Shown here: in pieces, positions 1 to 6,589 of the stretch
Layout: each line of letters begins with the position of its first letter
How positions within the stretch are numbered: the first letter of the stretch is position 1
Assembly: GCA_900128565.1 (NCBI GenBank)
Contig: LT636250.1
Span: 1-11,655, forward strand
Source: Stramenopiles sp. TOSAG23-6
Taxonomy: Eukaryota; Sar
Length of the DNA stretch: 11,655 nt
Direction of reading: 5' to 3'
The notes under the pieces: model-generated
Databases searched by the model: none
Told to the model about the DNA's origin: nothing
Seen by the model: the letters and a program-made list of their open reading frames with translations, nothing else
Made by a program: the position numbers and the translations under genes

Positions 1-679
1 ATACATNCATAAATNTTATTATGCTCTATTGTATCACTATTATACTTGACCGTTCAATGTTGAACTTCTAGTAGTATAAATGGTTTGTCTCAACACATAC
101 AAGCATATTTTGATATGAAATACATGCAATAGTGTAACCCCAACGCTTCACATTAGTATATATATATATTGTGAGCGAAACGTTACGTTAAAGTACTCAA
201 AAATATATACTAAAACATTTATTATAGCACTACTTCTGGTACAAGAAATGAGAAAGATGCTCAGTTTGGAAATGTCATTCACAACTTCCAAATTGAATTC
301 AAAATAATAAATGAATCAGACTGTAGCTTTGCATATGTACTAATCATGTGTACTCATAGCAGTATGTAGCTCGGCGTTCCATAATATTTCTATGAACATT
401 GTCATTGAGATGCACTAAAGAGCAACTAGAAAGATACTATAATATCAAGGTAAATCATAGGTAAATCCTATATAGTAAATTGCCACGTGGCGGTTGTCTC
501 ATATTTTGTAAAATCTCATATTCTGATCTGCGGTGGAGATCAGTCAGTCAAACACGAAAACCTCTTTTTTTTCAAAGAGAAAAAGAAAAACGTCCTTGGA
601 AGGTTGGCCAAAAAAGAAGACAAAAAGGTGTTATATCTCTCGGATCAAGGTCAGAGCTTCTAAAACTCAGACTTGAAAT
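1..679. other. Intergenic / 5' flank, no gene recognised
   Basis: This stretch is AT-rich, with several stop codons in every frame and a short TA run near 157-170. Two N bases near the left edge show poor sequence quality. The last 100-130 bases before the ATG at 680 are purine-rich (for example 570-625) and probably hold the 5' UTR and promoter of the F-box-like gene. I see no TATA box, tRNA or repeat that I can name with confidence. A 95-codon open frame at 480-767 has no recognisable motif, overlaps the real gene start in another frame and is taken as chance. Confidence 0.6.
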
Positions 680-1678
680 ATGCCCCCCCAAAAGAAGAAA
701 GGGCGATGCTCCAAGAAGAAAGCAGAGAAGATTGATCTACTCATGTTGCTTCCAGATGATGTGCTAAAATTGATGGTTCAGTTACTCACAATAACAGAGC
801 TAGCCAAAATGTCGGAAGTCTCTAAGCTGCTTAAAAGAATTGCACGACAGGCACCACTGTTTAAAGTTGCTTCGACTGGTCTTAACTTGATCAATACCTT
901 TTACATGTATCAACACTTTGAAGAAGGAGAAAGTGATGTTGATCCAAGACTTAACACTGTGATCTCATTTAAAAAACTTGATGCATTCTCACAATTTACT
1001 GTTTTACTTGAGTTTCATCAAAAGTGTGTTAAAAACCTTCGTATCCACTATGTTGATCTTCTTGTTGATGGTTGCAAAAAGACTTGCTTTGGGGAACCAA
1101 TTGAATTTGTAAGAGATGATAGAGCAATGATAGAGTACAATTTGCTTACCATTGAGAGACAAGCCCTCTTGGACAACATAGCCAGTGTGAGTATGGCACA
1201 AGATGACCTTTGTTATAATGATGGTGAAGGAGGGCCATCTTATTATGCATCTGCATTTCTAGGTGATGTGCACGAACAATGGACTGGATCTTGGTATAGA
1301 GATTGGTTCCATTCTGAGATATTGCGTGGTCACACTTATGATGATGGTTCAGACTATGAGGGTTCTTTTGGTATTGGTAGTGATGAACATTTACGCGAGC
1401 TGCTAGTCTCTACAATGGATAATATTTGTAACTTAATGAGAGGTTTGTTTTATTTTTTTAATTTCGAATTTATATTTTTTCGTACGAAATTTTGTACCTA
1501 ACGTATTTTTTTTAAATATTTTTCCAAAATACAGGTCGNTCCNAAGNANTGNCNAANGGCACNTATATTCCTAGGAAGACATCTATTTGACTCATTACTT
1601 TGTTTTGACACAAACCCAGACTCTGTCACAGGATGTCTTGTCCAAGACTACTTTAAAAAGAAAATCCCAACAAAGTAA
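680..1678 (+). CDS. F-box-like protein, two exons (680-1442 and 1535-1678)
   Basis: The start is the ATG at 680 (MPPQKKKGRC), followed by a Lys/Arg-rich tail that could be a nuclear signal. Residues about 18-62 (LLMLLPDDVLKLMVQLLTI, then LAKMSEVSKLLKRIA) have the helical pattern of an F-box, including the LPDDVL start. F-box proteins normally bind Skp1 in SCF ubiquitin ligases and recruit targets; that role here is inferred. The rest, to about residue 254, is acidic and aromatic (for example WTGSWYRDWFHSE) and I do not recognise it. An intron of the palindromic family interrupts the gene at 1443-1534. The second exon reads IFLGRHLFDSLLCFDTNPD and ends KKKIPTK with TAA at 1676-1678. A strict GT-AG join puts this exon one base out of frame. 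Eight N bases at 1539-1563 probably hide a base-call error, so the residues just after the junction are unknown. The open frame without splicing would run into intron sequence and stop at 1501. Confidence 0.72.
1443..1534 (+). other. Intron of the palindromic family (F-box-like gene 1)
   Basis: GT at 1443 and AG at 1533-1534 bound 92 nt. The intron has poly-T tracts, the 16-nt element GTACGAAATTTTGTAC at 1482-1497, and CTAAC directly after it at 1498-1502, 32 nt before the 3' end. The 3' end is CCAAAATACAG. In RNA the element folds as GUACGA/UUGUAC with an AAUU loop, the single difference from a perfect palindrome being a G.U pair. The exact boundary is uncertain by one base because the flanking frame does not agree with the downstream exon. 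Confidence 0.75.
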
Positions 1679-2216
1679 AAATTTGTTAATGTAATTTTGT
1701 ATGAAAAAAGAATTGTAAAAATAATGGATAAAAATAACACCAAAAAGAGAGAATTTATTTCAATTTTTGTCTCTACAGGCAATGATAATATTGTATTAGT
1801 GTTTAAAGTCAAATTAAACTTGATAATAAAACAAGTATACATTTTTTGACGTCTCGCATTCATCTTTTTTTTAGTTTTGTATTTTACATTTGCATTTTTT
1901 TGTGTGTTGATTGATAAAATGAATAAGCATCGCATTCAGTATGAGGAAAGTTTTGGAAAAAAAAAGACAAAGGAAGATAAACATAATGCGAAACGATTTG
2001 GTAAGCAAGAACAAGAAAGTACTAACAAAGTAGCAAAACGACGATCAATGAAAACAAAGCGATAGGAAGAAAGAAAATAAATCTTGAATCATATATTAAA
2101 TACAGAAAATTGGTCTTTTATCGTTTTGTAAATTGTATGCCTACCAAGTTTTCGTGAGCTAGCGATGCCTACGATCAAGATAGAGACTTTATCCAAATAC
2201 AACGAGGTAGCTCCTT
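1679..2216. other. Intergenic between convergent genes; small uncertain frame
   Basis: This is the 3' flank of both the F-box-like gene (+) and the CaaX protein gene (-). It is AT-rich and should hold the 3' UTRs. A run of 48 codons at 1919-2065 (+), starting MNKHRIQYEESF and ending KRRSMKTKR, is very Lys/Arg-rich. It could be a tail exon of an unannotated transcript, since pyrimidine-rich tracts ending in AG lie at about 1779 and 1874. It could equally be chance in A-rich DNA, and I do not call it a gene. Confidence 0.5.
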
Positions 2217-2978
2217 TTATTGCATGCAACAACACTGCTGTTCCGCGACGGTGTGCTCGACAGATTGAATCTGCAAAGTCAGCTTGTCAACTTTCTTGCT
2301 GAGTTTGCGAATCTCCTCGAGGACGGGCTCGACATTCGATTTAAGCTCGAGCAGAGCATTTCCCGTCGCGAGCGCATCTTGTGCTGCATTGAGGGCCATC
2401 TTTGTTTCGCTTGCTTCTTTCTCCAACTTCGCGGCAATTCCTGTGGTGTCCAATGCGTCGATTTTCTGGCTGAGTGTGTTGTCCATGAAATCGATCTTCT
2501 GGCCGAGTTTAAACAAGTTACCGTTCACCTTAGCCGACATTCTGGCACCTGCATCAGCAGTGTTATACATACCAGTTCCAGAAAGTTTAATATCGCTCAA
2601 GCACTCAATTGGAAGGGAATCGAGTGGTTTGAACCCTGGTGGAACTGTAAACGTTATAGTTGGACCTAAATGGTTTTTTACTTTACCACCACGAGGAACC
2701 ATAACCATTTCATATTGACCTGGAGGTGGAACATGTTTAGGAGCCCATAAAAATCCATCCCTCCTACCAGTTTGGGCTCGATACCAAGAGTTTTTGGTAA
2801 GCAGTTTTTCAGTCCCGGGAGTAAGAATACCTATCCAAGGACCGGCGTCACCAGCAGATTGTTTTGCATTGGGAGGAAAAGTAAAACTTACTTTAGATGA
2901 CCATGTGATAATTTCTGAAGACGCATCTGCATTAGCGAAATCAAAATGAGCCGTTGGATATAACTGTTTTTGAGGCAT
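2217..2978 (-). CDS. Beta-sandwich plus coiled-coil protein with C-terminal CaaX box
   Basis: A single exon encodes 253 residues, starting MPQKQLYPTAHFDF. Residues about 22-112 look like an Ig-like beta-sandwich: a VSFTFPP strand, then GPWIGILTPG, an FLWAPKHVPPPGQYEMVMV block and a final TITFTVPPG strand. The spacing of the W-I-G-I and G-Q-Y-E elements recalls SKICH-type domains, but that link is weak. Residues about 150-245 are Ala/Leu/Lys/Glu-rich with heptad-like spacing (EKEASETKMALNAAQDAL, KLSKKVDKLTLQIQSVEHTV), so probably a coiled coil. The chain ends CCCMQ. Cys250-Cys251-Met252-Gln253 is a fitting farnesylation box, and neighbouring cysteines could be acylated. Together this suggests a membrane-tethered, oligomeric cytoplasmic protein with no transmembrane segment. 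Codon use is more GC-rich in the coiled-coil half (2217-2530) than around it. The function is unknown. Confidence 0.8.
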   Translation of the reverse strand: MPQKQLYPTAHFDFANADASSEIITWSSKVSFTFPPNAKQSAGDAGPWIGILTPGTEKLLTKNSWYRAQTGRRDGFLWAPKHVPPPGQYEMVMVPRGGKVKNHLGPTITFTVPPGFKPLDSLPIECLSDIKLSGTGMYNTADAGARMSAKVNGNLFKLGQKIDFMDNTLSQKIDALDTTGIAAKLEKEASETKMALNAAQDALATGNALLELKSNVEPVLEEIRKLSKKVDKLTLQIQSVEHTVAEQQCCCMQ

Positions 2979-3394
2979 TTTGTCAACTTTCTTTTTTAGT
3001 AGCTACTTCTAAAGCCTCAGATCAAGACGATAAAAAAACGGTTATCCCGTCTAAAGTACCTGGATACAGGTTGTAACCTTTGGTAACGGTAGCAGTTACG
3101 AATTTAACCGTCATACATACCCGTCAAAGTCTCAGAGAGGGGTCATATTTGATTTGGGATACAAACGTGTCTTTATTGATAACACCACCACCACACTATA
3201 TGAATGAACAGCACGGAACAGCACGCACGCACGAAATGAAATCCTGAAATAATTTTTATAAAATTCATTATACTAATAATAGAAAAATAAATTTACTTTT
3301 AAAGATACACTTAAACTCAATTTGCGTTATTTGGTGCATTATTAGTGGATCATTTCAGAGTTAATATATCAGTAACATCATACTTACCGCATAC
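2979..3394. other. Intergenic, promoter side of the CaaX gene
   Basis: This lies between the start of the CaaX protein gene and the stop of the Gln-rich protein gene, both on the minus strand. It should hold the promoter of the former and the 3' UTR of the latter. A short direct repeat, GAACAGCACG twice followed by CACG units, sits at about 3204-3233. I see no RNA gene or coding frame. Confidence 0.5.
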
Positions 3395-4927
3395 TTAATG
3401 GTATACTTTTAATGAATCATTTGATTTTGGACGATTAAATCGAAACAAATCTGAGTAATCAGGCTTTTCATTTATTGTTGTTCTCCCTGGAAAAGATTTT
3501 GTGTTTTGAGTGTTTTGAGATATTTTTCTCTTTTTTTGTGTCTTTTTAGTCTTATCCTCAATGGATTTAGTCACAATTTTATATTTTACAGCGTCTGAGT
3601 CGCCGCTACTTTTTTCATCATTACTGTATGGTATAACAGCAACAGTATGAGATCGAAGGTTTTGACTTGGTATAAGGTAATGTGTGATTTGTTGATTCTT
3701 TTTTGTTTTCTTTGGTACTTCTTCAACTTGTTGTTGTTGTTGTTGTATTGGCATGGGTACTTCTGCAACTTCTTTTTGTTGACTCATTGGCGGTTGCTTT
3801 TTTTGTTTCTGCAACATTTGTTGCTGTTTTAGGTTTTGTATTATTTGCTGTAATTGTTGTATTTGTTGTTGTTGTTTATACTGTTGTTGTTGTTGTTGTT
3901 TATATTGTTGCTCTTGTTGCTCTTGCTGTCGTTTATAGTGTTGCTGTTGTTTATATTGTTGCTGCTGATGTTGTTGTTGTTGCTGTTGTTTATATTGCTG
4001 CTGCTGCTGTTGTTGTTGTTGTTCATATTGTTGTTGCTGCTGCTGTTGTTGTTGTTGTTTATATTGTTGCTGCTGTTGTTGCTCACCTTCATTGACAAAA
4101 GAGTAATTTGGGATGATATCAGGTTGTACATTGTTTTCAATCACCACTTCTGCTTTATCTTTTGAATGAACAATATTTGTTTTTATATGTGCATCATCTG
4201 GTTGAATCCATTTGATTTCTTCTTTTGGTTGAATAATTTTTGGTATCATAAATTTACCTTTGTCTTGTGGTTGAATAATTTTTGGTATCATAAATTTACC
4301 TTTGTCTTGTGAGTCTTGTGGTTGAATCATTCTTGGTATTATAAATTTATCTTTGTCTTGTGGTTGAATAATTTTTGGTATCATAAATTTATCTTGTGTT
4401 TGAATCCAGCGAATTTCTTTTTTTGGCTGAATAATATTCGGAAGCACATCTTTTTGTAATACATCATCAAGCCCTACTTTGTTTTCTTTCTTACTTTGAA
4501 GAACCTCTGGTTTTATTGAAGGTGTTAATAATCCTTCAATATTTGGTGTAGTCTGTAGCTGGATTTCTATGGTAGCTTCATTTCCTTCACTGTTTAACTT
4601 TTCGATTTTCATCGGTTGAATTTGTTCAGTATTGGCAGTCTTGGATTGATCATCATTATTTACTGAAACAACTTCAATTTTTAGAGTTATCTCTGGTACT
4701 AACTTTTCAGTTTCAATCGTTTCATCTTCAATGCTTCCTTTTTCTTGTGCAAATCGTAATTGTGTCGCTCGAGACTTTTCAATGGAGTTTTGTTTCTGTT
4801 GTTTCTCTAAAGTAGCTTTTGAAAACAGTCGAGTTGGAGAACTGAAAAAAACGTCGTTATACATTGTAGAAACCATACTAATTTCAAGCATGAATAAAAG
4901 GAATACTGTTGAGAGTATGATCCTCAT
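3395..4927 (-). CDS. Secreted Gln/Tyr-rich repeat protein
   Basis: I start at the ATG at 4925-4927, giving 510 residues. This places a clear signal peptide at the N-terminus (MRIILSTVFLLFMLEIS, basic residue then a hydrophobic core). The in-frame ATG at 5056 would bury it behind 43 unlikely residues. After an acidic, Glu/Lys-rich region come four copies of a 14-residue repeat built on KF-M-I-P-K-I-I-Q-P-Q-D-K-G (about residues 177-233). A long glutamine tract follows (about residues 281-360), interrupted by seven tyrosines, six of them in Tyr-Lys pairs, then a second short Gln run and a basic Lys/Arg/Ser C-terminus. There is no transmembrane segment after the signal peptide and almost no cysteine in the mature chain. 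I do not recognise a family. Secretion is inferred from the leader. A structural, adhesive or matrix role is a guess from composition; it could also be a rapidly evolving low-complexity protein of other function. Confidence 0.72.
   Translation of the reverse strand: MRIILSTVFLLFMLEISMVSTMYNDVFFSSPTRLFSKATLEKQQKQNSIEKSRATQLRFAQEKGSIEDETIETEKLVPEITLKIEVVSVNNDDQSKTANTEQIQPMKIEKLNSEGNEATIEIQLQTTPNIEGLLTPSIKPEVLQSKKENKVGLDDVLQKDVLPNIIQPKKEIRWIQTQDKFMIPKIIQPQDKDKFIIPRMIQPQDSQDKGKFMIPKIIQPQDKGKFMIPKIIQPKEEIKWIQPDDAHIKTNIVHSKDKAEVVIENNVQPDIIPNYSFVNEGEQQQQQQYKQQQQQQQQQQYEQQQQQQQQQYKQQQQQQHQQQQYKQQQHYKRQQEQQEQQYKQQQQQQYKQQQQIQQLQQIIQNLKQQQMLQKQKKQPPMSQQKEVAEVPMPIQQQQQQVEEVPKKTKKNQQITHYLIPSQNLRSHTVAVIPYSNDEKSSGDSDAVKYKIVTKSIEDKTKKTQKKRKISQNTQNTKSFPGRTTINEKPDYSDLFRFNRPKSNDSLKVYH
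3858..4083 (-). repeat. Polyglutamine tract, CAA/CAG mixed codons
   Basis: On the minus strand this is a run of CAA and CAG codons broken by TAT-AAA (Tyr-Lys) pairs and a few His, Glu and Arg codons. The mixture of CAA and CAG and the regular Tyr interruptions make it less like a simple CAG microsatellite expansion and more like a tract kept at protein level. Long open frames on the opposite strand here (Val- or Leu-rich) are shadows of it. Confidence 0.9.
4227..4397 (-). repeat. Tandem 42-bp repeats encoding 14-residue units
   Basis: Four near-identical copies lie at 4227-4268, 4269-4310, 4320-4361 and 4362-4397 (the last shorter). A 9-bp insert at 4311-4319 repeats part of the unit end (GTCTTGTG). 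Each copy encodes a version of KFMIPKIIQPQDKG, with Ile or Arg substitutions in the third. Because the DNA copies are nearly identical, the duplications look recent or homogenised. The unit length is a multiple of three, so copy number can change without a frameshift. Confidence 0.9.
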
Positions 4928-5253
4928 TTGAAGGCAAATGTAAGTCACGTAACACGAGAAAGATATATATGTAATAGCAATGTAGCTACTGTATTTTTGT
5001 GTGTTTGTGCACTTTACACGTCGGCGAGTTTGGATATGGCGCATCCAAAATTTCAAAATTTTCGAAAAATTCCGAAAAATTCAAAAAAACTTCATCATAC
5101 AAGATACCCGGTAACGTTCAGTTCAGCGAAAATCGGATAAATCGTAGTAGGCAACAAGGTACTGTATTTATCACTCTTTAAAGTCACGTATATTAACAGA
5201 GAAATTAAAGTATTGCTCGGTACATAATAAGTTCACTCGAATCTCGAGTCAAT
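4928..5253. promoter_or_regulatory. Shared divergent upstream region
   Basis: These 326 bases separate the start of the secreted Gln-rich protein (-) from the start of TAD3 (+) and must hold both promoters. The region has an A/T-rich imperfect repeat (TCCGAAAAAT-type units at about 5061-5080). No TATA box or known factor site stands out. Confidence 0.4.
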
Positions 5254-6402
5254 ATGATATCCATGTCATTTCCCGATGGCGGGTCTATTTCTATTAAAGA
5301 GGTTATCAAAGGACCAGATCTTGAGGAGCATTCAAAGTTATTGCCCTTTTTTGTTGCAGAACTTTCGAAACCGCAGGATGCAAGTAAAATTATGAGGACT
5401 TTGAACTCAGAACTGAGACTGTCTGAAGAGTTCAGGCATTTACGCCGAATAAAAAAAGAGGTTATAGAAATAGATAGTGATAGTGTCTCTACTATAGAGA
5501 AGGATATAAATAAACAGGAAGATCCTAGGAATACAGGTAAAAATGAAAAAAATACAAGTAAAAAAAACATTCGTTTGTTCATCCTACTCTGTCAAAAACA
5601 TCAGGAATCAAAATTATCAGCTTTATTACAAGGACCACTTCAATCATTTCAATTATCACCCGTTATCATAAATGTACCTAAATACGCTGCATTGACTCTT
5701 GAAGAATTTCATGAAAAACGAAAGCGTGGATGTTGGCCTGAAATCTTCAAAAGATCGCCACCTCGAAATGTATTAAAAATAGATGAGTTACCTATAGTAT
5801 ATAAATATATGCGTTTGGCATTAAAGGAAGCTACGATATCGGCCGATCGTGGCGACGTAGGCGTCGGCGCTGTATTAGTTAATACCGAAAAAGATATTGC
5901 TGTGTTTTCTTCTGGTGCTACACAAAATGTTCATCCTCTTCAGCATGCTGCAATGTGTTGTATCGAAGGTGTTGCGAGCAAGCAACGTGAAGAAGACGCG
6001 ATTCAAGGAGCGAGGCGGAGTCGAAAATCTACAAAATCAGAATTATTAGAGAGTAAAAACAGTGTTAGTACAAATTACTCAGTATCTAATGTAAAGGATA
6101 ATAACTCTACCCCTAAAAAAAATATAGCTTCAAACAAAAATATAAATTCAACTTGTCCACAGTATTTATGTACTGGATTTGATGCATACTTGACTCGCGA
6201 GCCATGTACAATGTGTGCAATGGCATTAGTACATAGTAGAGTGAAACGAGTTTTTTATGGGACTTCAAACTTGTCTGCAGGTGGTCTTGGATCTTGCTAT
6301 AGTTTACATGAAATATCTGAATTAAACCATCATTTCCAGGTATATAAACTGTCAGGAGGGTCGATATTAGAAGACTGTGAACGTCTCTTGAATAAAAAAT
6401 AA
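5254..6402 (+). CDS. TAD3: tRNA adenosine deaminase subunit TAD3/ADAT3
   Basis: This single-exon protein of 382 residues is the non-catalytic partner of TAD2/ADAT2 in the enzyme that converts A34 to inosine at the tRNA wobble position. The N-terminal half (to about 170) matches the ADAT3 arrangement, ending VPKYAALTLEEFHEKRKRG. The deaminase fold follows. His231 in HPLQHAAM and the Cys318/Cys321 pair in EPCTMCAMAL are the zinc ligands. The catalytic Glu of active deaminases (His-Ala-Glu) is replaced by Ala233, as expected for ADAT3, which usually has Val there. The C-terminal part reads SRVKRVFYGTSNLSAGGLGS, typical of the family. Residues about 240-302 form a Lys/Ser/Asn-rich insert between the zinc motifs and look disordered. 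Start: ATG at 5254; Met4 is an equally usable start. The gene faces the Gln-rich gene upstream and converges on the actin-related gene downstream. Confidence 0.93.
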   Translation: MISMSFPDGGSISIKEVIKGPDLEEHSKLLPFFVAELSKPQDASKIMRTLNSELRLSEEFRHLRRIKKEVIEIDSDSVSTIEKDINKQEDPRNTGKNEKNTSKKNIRLFILLCQKHQESKLSALLQGPLQSFQLSPVIINVPKYAALTLEEFHEKRKRGCWPEIFKRSPPRNVLKIDELPIVYKYMRLALKEATISADRGDVGVGAVLVNTEKDIAVFSSGATQNVHPLQHAAMCCIEGVASKQREEDAIQGARRSRKSTKSELLESKNSVSTNYSVSNVKDNNSTPKKNIASNKNINSTCPQYLCTGFDAYLTREPCTMCAMALVHSRVKRVFYGTSNLSAGGLGSCYSLHEISELNHHFQVYKLSGGSILEDCERLLNKK

Positions 6403-6589
6403 ATTACAAGATAAAAATTATTTTGATAGAAATATTTATATTTTGGTCAGACGAAAATGTAGAAATATTTATTGTTTTGGTTGGATGAAAATGTAGAAAT
6501 ATACATTTTTTTAAATACAGCTTTGCATATACGGTTTTATGTATTGCAAATAGTTTCATTCAAGACACATATTTTTCAATATTGTTATT
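6403..6589. repeat. 33-34-bp tandem repeat in a convergent 3' region
   Basis: TAD3 (+) and the actin-related gene (-) converge here, only 187 bp apart, so the 3' UTRs must lie close together or overlap. Units at 6429-6461 and 6462-6495 share GAAATATTTAT at the left end and GAAAATGTA at the right end, and a third partial copy starts at 6496. No coding frame is present. Confidence 0.7.

Noticed and set aside
2220-2718. Plus-strand open frames of 144-149 codons opposite the CaaX gene
   Set aside because: They show no domain-like pattern and run antisense to a frame with clear beta-sandwich, coiled-coil and CaaX features.
3647-4165. Long Val-, Leu- or Asn-rich open frames across the polyglutamine tract
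   Set aside because: They are alternative-frame readings of CAA/CAG repeats; only the minus-strand Gln frame continues into normal-looking protein on both sides with a signal peptide.
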